Assembly (NCBI RefSeq): GCF_003584105.1
Contig: NZ_QXFO01000026.1
Location: forward strand, 1 to 64,000
DNA length: 64,000 bases
Direction of reading: 5' to 3'
DNA from: Flagellimonas taeanensis
Lineage (GTDB): Bacteria > Bacteroidota > Bacteroidia > Flavobacteriales > Flavobacteriaceae
This document shows, in pieces, positions 34,873-44,700 of this stretch (its first letter is position 1; each line of letters begins with the position of its first letter). The translations under genes were made by a program, and so were the position numbers. The notes under the pieces are model-generated. The model worked only from the letters and a program-made list of their open reading frames with translations. It did not search any database and was not told the origin of the DNA.

Positions 34873-37800
34873 TGATGGCAAAAATCTTGGGGGTGTTGTT
34901 GTTGATGGCGGCTATGACGAATACCTTGCCATTTTTGTCCTTGAACTGTTTAAGATACTTGACCTCGTCGCGGATCTTGAAGCCACTGGTGTCAAAATCC
35001 TGCCATTCAAAACCGAGCTTGCCATCGCCCAACAAAACGTTGCCATATCCGGCATCCAATCTTGAAAATTGTGGTTTGAACTCGAAGTTGTTCCCGGCCA
35101 TGATCAAGTCCAGATTGCCGTCCTTGTTCACATCCATGCAGGTGATGTCGCAAATGCAGGAAAGCTGTACCCTTGGCGGAAGGTTTTTGATGGTGAACTT
35201 TCCACCTCCCTCATTGATGGCTATGACCGATGCGGAAGTCTCCACCTTTTTTACAATGGATTTGTCCAATATGTCTTTTGGAAAAAGTTCGTGTATGGTC
35301 CGTCCAGCATAATCAGAGGCCTTGAGGTTTTGTTTCTTTAGTGCAGGCAATTGTTCCGTAAGTTCCCTCTTTTGATGGATAGGATAGTCCTTCCCATCTT
35401 TTTGCAAGGTAGTGATCTGTTCTATGGTGCCATTGTTGTCGTAATCATTGATCCACATTTTCATGGGAGTCTCGTGGGTGGGCTTGTAATGGAGGTTGAG
35501 CCCTTGGTTGCCCAAGATGAGGTCTAAGTCACCGTCATTGTCAAGGTCGGCTACCTCTACCGTGTTCCACCATCCATAAAGACTATCCAAGGAACTGGAC
35601 ATTTTTACCAGTCTTCTGCCCGTATTCTTGTAAATCTTAGGGGTGTCCCATTCGGCAGTGACGATGAGGTCTTTTTTGGAATCCCCATCAACGTCTGCCC
35701 ACTTGGAATCGGTGACCATGCCGGCATCTTTCAGGTCATAGCCCAATCGTTCCGTAACATTGGTAAACGTGCCGTCCCCCATATTTTCAAGCAGCAGGTG
35801 ATCCGGTGAGATGCCATATACGCCCACTACGCTTCGCGATCCAATAAATAGGTCCATATCCCCATCATTGTCAAAGTCATAGGGAGAAATGGTAGCGATG
35901 TTCTTGAAGGTGGAGGGCAGTTCGCTTGGGGATTTTGAGAAGTTTCCTTTCCCATCATTGAGATAGAGTCTGGTCCTATAACTACGTTGCATGCCCACAT
36001 TGTTGCCTCCGGAGCCCACTACAAGGTCCAGGTCTCCATCGCCATCGGCATCGAAAAAGGCCGCTGCCACGTCTTCAAATTCCCTGTCGTTTTCGAACAC
36101 TTGTGATTTTTTCTGGGAGACCTTTCCATTGCCCGCGTGCAGGTATATGGTACCGGCCTGCCCGTGTGCCCCTCCAATAAAAAAATCTTCGTGGCCGTCG
36201 CCATTGATGTCTGCCACTGCAAGCGAAGGGCCTTCTTGTGAAAGTTTCTGATAGATCAGGCCTTCGTAGTCAAAATCGTTGTAGGCATCTTCTTGGTGGG
36301 ATGCCATTGTACTTGTATCCAATTGGTTCAAGAGGGATTTGATGGCCCCCTTTTTAGGAATTTTATAGGTTTCCGTTGCATCGGCGTGGGCGAAGGTCAA
36401 TACTTGGTTGGCCTTGACATTTTCAAGTTTTTGGGTGCGATTGTCCGGCCAAACGATGCGAATGGAGTCCAAAGCTTCGGATTTTCCCAGACCAATGGTC
36501 ATTCCATATTCCATGGAGGATTGGAAACCACGTGAGGGAATCAGTTCCTGGTTGATGATGTGCCCCTCAAAATAAAATTTGGCTAAGGTGCCGACGGCAA
36601 AGGGATTTGTTTCAGATCCTTTGAATTTGAGTTGGATGTAGTTGTTGTCCAACTGTGCATCGGTATTGTTTCTATATATGTAGGCCTCCGTATTCACGTT
36701 ATTGATGACCAGGTCCAGGTCGCCATCGTTATCCAAGTCCCCATAAGCGGCCCCGTTGGAACGGGAAGGGAGATCAAATCCCCATTCTTTGTTGGCGTTC
36801 TTGAAAGTGATGTCACCATTGTTCCTGTATGCATAATTGGGCTGGGGCTTAATGGGCATTTTACTGATAATGGAATCTATGGATTCCTTTTTCCCCGTCA
36901 GGGCCATTTTCTGCACAATTTCGTTGGCAAAAAAGTCGACAAAGTCCAGGTCGGTCAGGTCGTGGTTGATACCATTGGTCACAAAAATATCCTTGAGACC
37001 GTCGTTGTCCATATCGAACATGAGGCCTGCCCAACTCCAATCCGTTGCGTCTATGCCACTGTAATAGGCAACCTCGGAAAAAGTGCCGTTGCCATTGTTC
37101 AGTTGCAGGGTGTTCTGGATGTACTGTTGGTAAAAATCCTTATTCTGTTTAAGGTCAAAGACGTTGTACCCTTCAAATTCCATAACGGATTTTACCCGTT
37201 GTTCTTCTTCGGGCAGCATATCGGTGATGAAGATATCGTTGTGCCCATCATTGTTGATATCGGCAATATCGATTCCCATGGCGGAAAGGCTGAGGTGCGA
37301 GGTCCATTCCTTGATCTCCTCCTTGAAAGTGCCATCTTTTTGGTTGATGTAGAGATAATCCCTTTCATAAAAATCATTGGAAACATAGATGTCCGGATAT
37401 AGGTCCCCGTTGAAATCCGTGACCAAGACCCCAAGTCCGAACCCGATAAGGCTACCATAAATCCCTGCTTCTTCGCTGACATCCACAAATTTTCCATTGT
37501 CATTGCGTAAAAGCATGTCACCCACACCCTTAAAAATGTCGGGAACACCTTCCCAATCTTGGGCACGCACCTGACGTTGTTCGGCATAGCCAAGGCTGCT
37601 CACTGGGATGTTACTGTTATTTAGGATATAAACATCTAGGTCGCCATCCTTGTCATAATCAAAAAACGAGGCATGAGTGGTGAACCCGGTTTTGGCAAGG
37701 TTGTATTCGTTCGCTTTCTCGGTAAAGGTCAAATCCCCATTGTTGATATAAAGATCGTTGTCGTGGTTGTTGCCCTCCATGTTTCCTGCATTGCAAACGT

Positions 37801-38212
37801 AGATGTCCAGTAGGCCATCTTGGTTCACATCCACCATTACCACGCCCGTTGACCACGGTTTGTTGCCGCCCACGCCCGCACTTTCGGAAATATCCTCAAA
37901 CTTGAAATTTCCTTTGTTCAGATAGAGCTTGTTCGGGACCATGTTCCCAGTCAGATAAATGTCTTGAAGTCCGTCGTTGTTGATGTCACCAATGGCCACA
38001 CCTCCTCCATTATAAAAGTTCCTGTACTTAAAAATGTTGAAGTTTTTCTGGTTTTCAACCGTATTGATAAAGCTTATGCCAGTTTCTTCGGAAGGTAGCA
38101 ATGTGAATAGTGTTTCTCCTTTATCTCCCACTTCCGGTTTTTCTGCCTTTTTGTTCTTGCATGCAGTTGCGAGAATCAAAAGAAGGGATATAGTAGCATA
38201 TTTTAGTTTCAT
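34865..38212 (-). CDS. FG-GAP/VCBS-repeat lipoprotein with ASPIC/UnbV-like domain (first paralogue)
   Basis: A 1115-residue lipoprotein starting at the ATG 38212 with lipobox ATAC. Its plan matches the next gene blade for blade: an opening TGISFINTVEN strand, NGGGVAIGDINNDGLQDIYL, repeated D-x-[DN]-x-[DN]-G calcium loops (VDVNQDGLLDIYVCN, DYDKDGDLDVYIL), a UnbV/ASPIC region (about 520-605: SRGFQSSMEYGMTIGLGK, IRIVWPDNRTQKLENV), a second propeller, and the LTEQLPALKKQNLKASDYAG helix near the end. The pair looks like an old tandem duplication. It starts 334 nt after susD on the same strand, beyond a terminator-like hairpin, so it may be separately or partly read-through transcribed. Surface location is inferred. 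Confidence 0.88.
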   Translation of the reverse strand: MKLKYATISLLLILATACKNKKAEKPEVGDKGETLFTLLPSEETGISFINTVENQKNFNIFKYRNFYNGGGVAIGDINNDGLQDIYLTGNMVPNKLYLNKGNFKFEDISESAGVGGNKPWSTGVVMVDVNQDGLLDIYVCNAGNMEGNNHDNDLYINNGDLTFTEKANEYNLAKTGFTTHASFFDYDKDGDLDVYILNNSNIPVSSLGYAEQRQVRAQDWEGVPDIFKGVGDMLLRNDNGKFVDVSEEAGIYGSLIGFGLGVLVTDFNGDLYPDIYVSNDFYERDYLYINQKDGTFKEEIKEWTSHLSLSAMGIDIADINNDGHNDIFITDMLPEEEQRVKSVMEFEGYNVFDLKQNKDFYQQYIQNTLQLNNGNGTFSEVAYYSGIDATDWSWAGLMFDMDNDGLKDIFVTNGINHDLTDLDFVDFFANEIVQKMALTGKKESIDSIISKMPIKPQPNYAYRNNGDITFKNANKEWGFDLPSRSNGAAYGDLDNDGDLDLVINNVNTEAYIYRNNTDAQLDNNYIQLKFKGSETNPFAVGTLAKFYFEGHIINQELIPSRGFQSSMEYGMTIGLGKSEALDSIRIVWPDNRTQKLENVKANQVLTFAHADATETYKIPKKGAIKSLLNQLDTSTMASHQEDAYNDFDYEGLIYQKLSQEGPSLAVADINGDGHEDFFIGGAHGQAGTIYLHAGNGKVSQKKSQVFENDREFEDVAAAFFDADGDGDLDLVVGSGGNNVGMQRSYRTRLYLNDGKGNFSKSPSELPSTFKNIATISPYDFDNDGDMDLFIGSRSVVGVYGISPDHLLLENMGDGTFTNVTERLGYDLKDAGMVTDSKWADVDGDSKKDLIVTAEWDTPKIYKNTGRRLVKMSSSLDSLYGWWNTVEVADLDNDGDLDLILGNQGLNLHYKPTHETPMKMWINDYDNNGTIEQITTLQKDGKDYPIHQKRELTEQLPALKKQNLKASDYAGRTIHELFPKDILDKSIVKKVETSASVIAINEGGGKFTIKNLPPRVQLSCICDITCMDVNKDGNLDLIMAGNNFEFKPQFSRLDAGYGNVLLGDGKLGFEWQDFDTSGFKIRDEVKYLKQFKDKNGKVFVIAAINNNTPKIFAINE

Positions 38213-38484
38213 TTGATGTTCTTTTTATCATTGGGTGTAGCATTTTATGGTTTAATTGCTACTTCCATCCATTCATTTTGTGAATTCTGGATATGTTTGT
38301 AGGTCTCATATGGCCTGCGTTTATGTGTCTTGAGAACTAAAGCCTATACGAAACTCCTAATCTACCAAGATGGGTAATTATCTCAAAATATTCTAAAGCC
38401 ATTAATATTTTGTTAATCGTTTATTTGCTGTTTTTTCATTCATAGCTTCGAGGTGCCATGACATAGGAAATAGCTGCTTGTAAT

Positions 38485-38521
38485 TAAATAAAAATAAATG
38501 CCGCCCACATAGGGGCGGCAT
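38485..38521 (-). terminator. Rho-independent terminator after susD
   Basis: A 9-bp GC-rich stem (ATGCCGCCC / GGGCGGCAT, 38498-38506 and 38513-38521) with a 6-nt loop is followed on the minus strand by a T-rich tract (38485-38497). It would end or attenuate the susCD message before the VCBS genes. The rest of the 334-nt gap (38213-38546) is AT-rich and probably carries a promoter for the VCBS operon, but I could not define one. Confidence 0.7.
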
Positions 38522-38546
38522 ATAAACAACTTAAACTTTTTTCTTT

Positions 38547-40121
38547 TTAATAACCTGGGTTTTGTACCAAGTTTGGATTTGATAATAGGGCAGTTGCTGG
38601 AATTGGGAACAAATTTACATTTGGATCCCCACTAACTTCCTTAAGGCCCCAAGGTGCGGTAAACTGGCCAAATCTTACCAAATCGTTTCTTCTCCAGAAC
38701 TCTATGTACAGTTCACGTGCCCTCTCATCCAGAAGAGTTTCTTCTGTTACACTTGGAAGTGGGTCTGTATCCGTTCTTTTTGCACGAAGCTCATTTACCA
38801 AAGCGGTTGCATCATCTCCCATTCGCATCATGGCCTCGGCCTTCATCAAGTGTGCATCTGAATACCTGAAGAGGATTTGATGTTGTCTGAAAGAATTTAC
38901 ATTGTCATCTTCAGTTGGATCATAAGGGTGGTATTTGATAACCCTGATTCCTTCTGTTTCACCATTACCTACCAAGGATGGTATTTCCTTTTTCAACACC
39001 AAGGGTTGTCCTTGTCTATTCTCAAGGGGGGTTCCGTCTTCATTATATTGAAGACCGATCAAGAAACCATACCCAATTCCCAAGTTCAAATTGTTTGCAG
39101 TGGCTGCATCTGGAACAAAGCCTCTTCGCTCTTCTTGACCATCGCCTACATAATTGGAGTCCGGATCTCCTTCAAAAAGATCGTAAAACTCGGCAAGTGT
39201 GGAAAAACCATTCCAACCTCCACCTGTATTATCAGGGCTATTTTGGTTGTAGTGCATACTGTTCCAGATTCTGGCACCAATGTCACTTCTTAAAAACAAT
39301 ATGGTCTCTGAATCATCTGTGGGTTCAAAAATTTGGAAGTAGCCTTCTTGTATATCGAATCCACTTGCTTTGATTTCATCCACTAGGTCGATGACTTTTT
39401 GCATGTCAGCTGTTTCGGCTGTACCCGTGCCTTTATAGATATGTGCATTCAGGTACATTTTGGCCAATAGAAACTTTGCAGCTTCTGCGGAAGCGGTTCC
39501 AACGTTGGCCACTCCTGGGGCAACAGATGACAATCCAGATAAGGCATCGTTCAAATCCGACTCAATAAAAGAGAAGGCTTCGCTTCTGGATAGTACCGTT
39601 GGGTTAACTTCAGGTCCTTCATCAACTTCCCTAAAGGGAACAGACCCATAAAGGTCCATAACAAAGAACATATTGAATGCCCTCAGGAATTTGGCTTGAG
39701 CGACTACACCAGCACTGGAACTTGTTGTTTCAATAATTTCTGATGCCCTAAAGATATTTTGGTTCAAATTGTTCCAAGCATTTTTTACAAACTGGTGGTC
39801 AGGGGTCCATGTGTGCGTGTGCAATTGTCTCCACACCCCATTGTCTCCCCAATCGGTTCCCCTAGTTGGAATCAATAGTTCGTCTGAGGTGACCTCGGAT
39901 AGAGCGTACATGTTTTCCTGTGTTGCAAAATCTCCACCTACCTTGTTATACAGGTCGTTCAGGGCTGATTCTGGGTTGGCGACACCTGTAAATCCGCCAT
40001 CGCCCGAGCCTTCACTAATAATGGAGTCGGTTCCCTCAATTTCCAAATCGGTACAAGAGAGGGTGAAGCCTATTATGAAAAGTGAAGCAAAAACAAATTT
40101 TTTATATGTTTCTAGTTTCAT
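38547..40121 (-). CDS. SusD/RagB-family nutrient-binding outer-membrane lipoprotein
   Basis: A 524-residue surface lipoprotein (lipobox LSC, Cys23), the lid and binding subunit of a SusCD transporter. The helical TPR-like scaffold is visible (NIFRASEIIETTSS, GVVAQAKFLRAFNMFFVMDLYGSVPF, the latter a strong SusD hallmark), as is the C-terminal ERARELYIEFWRRNDLVRFGQF and FPIPATALLSNPNLVQNPGY ending typical of RagB/SusD. The gene follows susC by 10 nt. The substrate is likely a glucan-derived oligosaccharide if the locus is controlled by the adjacent LacI gene with GH65/GH13 enzymes; this is an inference. Confidence 0.95.
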   Translation of the reverse strand: MKLETYKKFVFASLFIIGFTLSCTDLEIEGTDSIISEGSGDGGFTGVANPESALNDLYNKVGGDFATQENMYALSEVTSDELLIPTRGTDWGDNGVWRQLHTHTWTPDHQFVKNAWNNLNQNIFRASEIIETTSSSAGVVAQAKFLRAFNMFFVMDLYGSVPFREVDEGPEVNPTVLSRSEAFSFIESDLNDALSGLSSVAPGVANVGTASAEAAKFLLAKMYLNAHIYKGTGTAETADMQKVIDLVDEIKASGFDIQEGYFQIFEPTDDSETILFLRSDIGARIWNSMHYNQNSPDNTGGGWNGFSTLAEFYDLFEGDPDSNYVGDGQEERRGFVPDAATANNLNLGIGYGFLIGLQYNEDGTPLENRQGQPLVLKKEIPSLVGNGETEGIRVIKYHPYDPTEDDNVNSFRQHQILFRYSDAHLMKAEAMMRMGDDATALVNELRAKRTDTDPLPSVTEETLLDERARELYIEFWRRNDLVRFGQFTAPWGLKEVSGDPNVNLFPIPATALLSNPNLVQNPGY

Positions 40122-40131
40122 GCTAATTTTT

Positions 40132-43100
40132 TTAAAAAGTTACACTAAAGCCAAACGTATATGTTCTGGGCCTTGGGAATGCTGAGTAGTCTATACCAGC
40201 TATGGGAAGACCGTTCAATAAATCTCCTGTGGCAGGCGTAACACTTACCTCAGGGTCCAATCCGCTGTAATCAGTGATCACGAATAAGTTCTGACCTGTA
40301 AGACTTAGCCTCATTGATTTAAACATACCCTCTCCAGACAAAGGCACATTGTAACCTATGGAGGCTGTTTGTAGCCTCACAAAATCTCCTTTTTCCAAGA
40401 ATCGGGTAGAAACGGAAGCTTCAGCAAAACGACTCTCTTCGCCAGCTAAAGCCACTACATCCTTTATCACATTGTTCCCACTTCCAATAGCACCTCCAGT
40501 AAAGAAGGCATTGGCAGTGTTATTATAGATATAATTGCCGAACTGCCCATTGAAATAAAGTGAAGCATCCCAATTTCTATATCGGGCAGAGGTTGAAAAA
40601 CCTCCTGTAAAGTCTGGAAGGGCACTTTTGCCAACGAATTTTTGATTATCGGTTCCGCCTTCATGTACTGGGTTTCCGTTTTCATCAAATCCGATAAATT
40701 CCCGTAGATAAAATGAATAAAGTGGTTGTCCATTCTGCAAGCGCTGTGCAAATGCATTGGTCAGACCAGCTCCTCTAATGGTTCCTGCCGGAATAGCTCC
40801 TTCAAAATCTTGTATTTCATTTTTGTTGTAGGCCATATTGAAACCAGCAGTCCAGCTATAGTCTTCTCCTTGTAGGATGTCATAGTTAAGTGAGAATTCA
40901 ATCCCTTGGTTAAGGACAGTAGCATCCAAGTTTTGGAAGAAGAACGGTTGCGGGGATGGCTGTGCTGCCTCCACACTCAACAAAAGGTCTCGGGTTTCTT
41001 TGCGATAAACATCGACACTACCGTTCAGGCGGTCATTGGAAAATCCGAAATCAAGACCGACGCCGTATTGAGTGGTCTCTTCCCATTTAAGGTCTGGATT
41101 GGCAAAATCAACAGTGCTTGTACCAGGAACATTTACTGCTCCACCGTCTCCGATTCCCCCGCCAGAGTATCTTTCCCTTCTTATATACCTTCCGTAGCCA
41201 ATACCATCTTGGTTACCGGTGATACCATAGCTCAATCTCAATTTAAGGGTGGATACGGCGTCACCAATAAAGTCTTCTTCGTTGATCTTCCATGCAAATG
41301 CAGCTGAAGGGAAGATACCATATTTGTTGTTCTCGCCAAATCTTGAAGAACCATCAGCTCTTACTGTGGCAGTGAACAAATACTTGTCAGCAATGGTATA
41401 GTTGGCCCTTGCAAAGAAGGATTGCAGTTCATCGGTATTGTCAAAGATGTCAGTAAACAGGGCGCGTACACCAAGACCGGTAGTTTCTCCAAGAAATTCG
41501 GTTTCAGGCGTTGGGAATAAACGGTTCACGAAAAGCCCCGCAGGATTGTTGGGAACATCAAACGAATAACCGTATTGTTGGTATCTGCCCGAAATCATTG
41601 CTTCCAAAGTAGAAGCTGAGTTTGAAAGATCTGTTGCCATTTGGTTCAAATCTGGCGAACTGTAGCCCCATCCTTGGACATTTCTGCCCCTTACATTAAA
41701 ATCTTGGTAAGAAAAACCAACTAAAGCATCCAACTTGGAGTTCGTAAACTCGGTGTTGTAGTTCAATGTCAATTCCAACAATCTGTTCTCATTGATAAGG
41801 TCGTTAAGAGCACCTCTACCATTTCCAGCTGCACCACTACCAACATTAAATGATTTGCTGGAAAGCGATGCTTCTCTTTTGGAATCGGATTTGTCGTATC
41901 CCACGGTTACTTTGGCGGTCAACTCATCCAAAATGTCGTACTCCGCTGAGAAATTTACCAATACGCGATCAGTGTAGGTCATGCTCTGCCAGTTTTGCAA
42001 AAGGTTGAGAGGGTTGATCCTGTCACCGGGGTTAAAGGTAGGGCTTGCAGGCCAAGTTGGATTGGAGGCATAAGCTGCACCCAATAAATCACCTGTTGAT
42101 CCAGCGCTACCACTCAATGGGGGCGCTTCATCATTAACCCTTGAAAGAGTACCCTGCAGGTTTAGGCGTAATTTATCTTCCAAGAAGCGATGCGAGGCAT
42201 TCAATCTTCCGGTAATCCTTTCTTGAGATGATTTTTCAATGATACCAAACTGTTTTCCATAATTGAAAGTGGCCCTAACGTTTCCGGAACCATAATTCTG
42301 GGAGTAGGCCAAGTTGTTGTTGGTAGAAGCGGTAGATCTTAAAACAAAATCTTGCCAATTGGTATCATTGCCATAGTTGATGGCAGAACCTCCAAAGGCA
42401 TCTACGGCATCAAGGAATTCAGAAGCATTGAGCAAATCAAATTCTTTGGCGGGAGTGGAGTAGCTCAAATCTGATGAATACTCCCAAGTACCCCCTTTGG
42501 CTCCACCTTTTCCACTTTTGGTGGTAATGATGACCACACCATTGGCACCACGAGAACCATATATTGCTGTAGCTGAAGCATCTTTCAAGATACTCATGCT
42601 CTCAATATCATTTGGGTTAAGGAAGCTCAACGGGTTTCTTGCGGAGCTAGATCCAACGCCAATGTTTGTTCCTTCAGATGAAGTATCGCCCGAAGGTAAT
42701 GGGACTCCATCCACAACAAAAAGTGGGTTGTTGTTGGAACGGACCGAGGAAGTACCCCGGATTCTAATGGCAACCCCAGATCCTGGTTCACCACTTCCTT
42801 GGGAAATCTGTACACCTGCGGTCTTACCTTGAATCAACTGTTCAGGGGAAGAAATGACACCTTTGTTGAAGTCTTCAGAAGTGACCGCGGCCACTGCCCC
42901 TGTGGCATCCTTTACAGTGGTTTGGCCATAACCAATAATGACCACCTCGTCCAAAGCCTGTGCATCTTCTTCCAAGGTTACATTGATGGTAGATTGGCCA
43001 TTGACAGCTCTTTCCACAGTCTTGTAACCGATGTAGCTGAACACCAACGTGGCCGAACCATCGATGTTGTTCAGGGTATAATTACCATCAAAATCGGTCT

Positions 43101-43254
43101 GGGTACCATTGGTCGTGCCTTTGACCAATACGCTAGCCCCTGGCAAAGGACCGTTTGCATCCGAAACGGTACCTGATACTGTTTGGGCTTTTATCATGCC
43201 AAAGCATAAGAATGCCCCAAGCAACAAAAAGCTTTTTAGTAGCGTAATCTTCAT
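40132..43254 (-). CDS. SusC/RagA-family TonB-linked outer-membrane transporter
   Basis: A 1040-residue TonB-dependent barrel. Signal peptide ends KAQ (residue 24). The carboxypeptidase-regulatory-like domain (about 25-105: TVSGTVSDANGPLPGASVLV, GTQTDFDGNYTL) is followed by the SusC signature ALDEVVIIGYGQTTVKDATGAVA, the plug (about 120-240: RIRGTSSVRSNNNPLFVVDG, a classic SusC motif; SILKDASATAIYGSRGANGVV) and the 22-strand barrel ending RPRTYTFGFSVTF. It is transcribed divergently from a LacI-family gene, with a LacI-type operator 94-111 nt upstream of its start. It pairs with the SusD lipoprotein downstream. A TATGTTTA-like -7 element may lie between operator and start. Confidence 0.96.
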   Translation of the reverse strand: MKITLLKSFLLLGAFLCFGMIKAQTVSGTVSDANGPLPGASVLVKGTTNGTQTDFDGNYTLNNIDGSATLVFSYIGYKTVERAVNGQSTINVTLEEDAQALDEVVIIGYGQTTVKDATGAVAAVTSEDFNKGVISSPEQLIQGKTAGVQISQGSGEPGSGVAIRIRGTSSVRSNNNPLFVVDGVPLPSGDTSSEGTNIGVGSSSARNPLSFLNPNDIESMSILKDASATAIYGSRGANGVVIITTKSGKGGAKGGTWEYSSDLSYSTPAKEFDLLNASEFLDAVDAFGGSAINYGNDTNWQDFVLRSTASTNNNLAYSQNYGSGNVRATFNYGKQFGIIEKSSQERITGRLNASHRFLEDKLRLNLQGTLSRVNDEAPPLSGSAGSTGDLLGAAYASNPTWPASPTFNPGDRINPLNLLQNWQSMTYTDRVLVNFSAEYDILDELTAKVTVGYDKSDSKREASLSSKSFNVGSGAAGNGRGALNDLINENRLLELTLNYNTEFTNSKLDALVGFSYQDFNVRGRNVQGWGYSSPDLNQMATDLSNSASTLEAMISGRYQQYGYSFDVPNNPAGLFVNRLFPTPETEFLGETTGLGVRALFTDIFDNTDELQSFFARANYTIADKYLFTATVRADGSSRFGENNKYGIFPSAAFAWKINEEDFIGDAVSTLKLRLSYGITGNQDGIGYGRYIRRERYSGGGIGDGGAVNVPGTSTVDFANPDLKWEETTQYGVGLDFGFSNDRLNGSVDVYRKETRDLLLSVEAAQPSPQPFFFQNLDATVLNQGIEFSLNYDILQGEDYSWTAGFNMAYNKNEIQDFEGAIPAGTIRGAGLTNAFAQRLQNGQPLYSFYLREFIGFDENGNPVHEGGTDNQKFVGKSALPDFTGGFSTSARYRNWDASLYFNGQFGNYIYNNTANAFFTGGAIGSGNNVIKDVVALAGEESRFAEASVSTRFLEKGDFVRLQTASIGYNVPLSGEGMFKSMRLSLTGQNLFVITDYSGLDPEVSVTPATGDLLNGLPIAGIDYSAFPRPRTYTFGFSVTF

Positions 43255-43347
43255 AAATGATTAATTTTAAGTTTAGTTAATTTTAATTCAAGTGTTAAAC
43301 ATATATAAAAAAAATGTTAATCGAAATTTAACTATATCGCAATCTAT

Positions 43348-43365
43348 CACGAAAACGGTTTCGTG
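43348..43365. promoter_or_regulatory. LacI/GalR-type operator upstream of susC
   Basis: CACGAAAACGGTTTCGTG is an 18-nt near-perfect palindrome (8 of 9 half-site positions match) centred on CG, the classic form for LacI/GalR regulators, whose hinge helix inserts at a central CpG. It lies in the 371-nt gap between susC and the divergent LacI-family gene. I infer control of susCD, and possibly autoregulation, by that regulator. The rest of the gap (43255-43625) is AT-rich with no further element that I can define. Confidence 0.7.
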
Positions 43366-43625
43366 TTGATAACTTTGGGCGGGTGCGAGGTTGGCAAAAC
43401 TTAAAGAGCTGATTTATCCATATCACAAAATAACCAAGTCTATTTAGAGAAATCCGCAATAGTACAGCTAATATAGTGTTTTTTCTTTTTGCCTGTGTTA
43501 ACATTCAATTTGGAAGTTTATTAAAGCTTCCATGACTTTTTGTTAAAATGCTCGTTTTCTCCAATGGCTTGTTTCTTTATTGAGTAATTTCCAATGTCGA
43601 ACCAAGAAGATTAAATTGAACCAAA

Positions 43626-44645
43626 TTGAAAACCAAGATTACCTTAAAGGATATAGCCAGGGAACTTGAAGTATCCATTTCTACTGTATCCAAAGCGCTC
43701 AAGAATAGTGAGGAAATAAGTAGGGATACCAAGGAAAAGGTACAGGCCTTTGCCAAACTCTATAACTACAAGCCCAACAATATTGCCATCAGCCTCAAGA
43801 ACAAGAGGACAAAGAACATCGGCGTGGTGATTCCAGATATCGTACACCATTTCTTTACCACGGTGATCCGCGGGATCGAGAAATATGCAAATGCCAGGGG
43901 ATATAACGTAATTGTGTGTCTTTCTGAAGAATCTTTTGACAAAGAGGTCATCAATATGGAAATGTTGGCCAATGGGAGCATTGATGGCTTTATCATGTCC
44001 CTTTCTTCGGAAACGCAACAAAAAGGGGACTACAACCATTTAAAGGAGGTTACAGAACAGGGAATCCCCGTAGTGTTGTTCGATAGGATCACCAATGAGA
44101 TTGATTGTGACAAAGTAGTGATCGATGATGAACTGGGCGGATACATGGCCACCAAGAAATTCATAGAGCAAGGCAAAAAAAGAATCGCCCTGATCTCCAC
44201 GGACGACTATTTGAGCGTGAGCAAGGCCCGAAGCATGGGATACCGAAAGGCTCTGTCCGAAAGCAAGCTGGGCGTGGACGAATCCTTGGTGCTCAAAATG
44301 CCATCCATGGAGATGGATGAAAACCGTATCAAGGAATTCCTAGAGGCCCAAAAACCGGATGCCGTCCTCTGCGTGAACGAAATATTTGCGGTGTACAGCA
44401 TGCGTTTGGTACAGAAAAACGGCTTAAAGATCCCGGACGACATCTCCTTTATCGGTTTCACAGATGGTGTCCTCTCCAAATATGCCAACCCAAGTCTCAC
44501 CGTGGTCGCACAACATGGGGAGAAAATGGGCGAAGTGTCGGCTAAAATGCTCATTGACAAAATTGAAAGCGAAGAAGAGGAAGAAACCTACCAGACCAAA
44601 ATTTTGGAGCCTACATTGGTGATCAGGGAATCCATAAATCATTAA
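43626..44645 (+). CDS. LacI-family transcriptional regulator
   Basis: A 339-residue repressor/activator. The N-terminal helix-turn-helix (KITLKDIARELEVSISTVSKALKN) is followed by a hinge (ISLKNKRTKNIGVVIPDI) and a periplasmic-binding-protein-like sugar-binding domain (about 62-335). The start must be TTG at 43626: a TGA lies in frame three codons upstream and the next ATG is beyond the DNA-binding domain. A weak start may keep the regulator scarce. It is divergent from susC and leads into GH65 (55-nt gap) and GH13 genes; the ligand is probably a glucose disaccharide or derivative (inference from context). Confidence 0.93.
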   Translation: MKTKITLKDIARELEVSISTVSKALKNSEEISRDTKEKVQAFAKLYNYKPNNIAISLKNKRTKNIGVVIPDIVHHFFTTVIRGIEKYANARGYNVIVCLSEESFDKEVINMEMLANGSIDGFIMSLSSETQQKGDYNHLKEVTEQGIPVVLFDRITNEIDCDKVVIDDELGGYMATKKFIEQGKKRIALISTDDYLSVSKARSMGYRKALSESKLGVDESLVLKMPSMEMDENRIKEFLEAQKPDAVLCVNEIFAVYSMRLVQKNGLKIPDDISFIGFTDGVLSKYANPSLTVVAQHGEKMGEVSAKMLIDKIESEEEEETYQTKILEPTLVIRESINH

Positions 44646-44700
44646 GTTTGTGCATTCTGCCCATGGGGCAATTGCAGTTGTTCATCAAGTTTAATTGTTT

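Noticed and set aside
36632..37402. 256-codon plus-strand frame inside the first VCBS gene
   Set aside because: Hydrophobic pattern arises from the antisense of Asp/Asn-rich repeats; no independent evidence.
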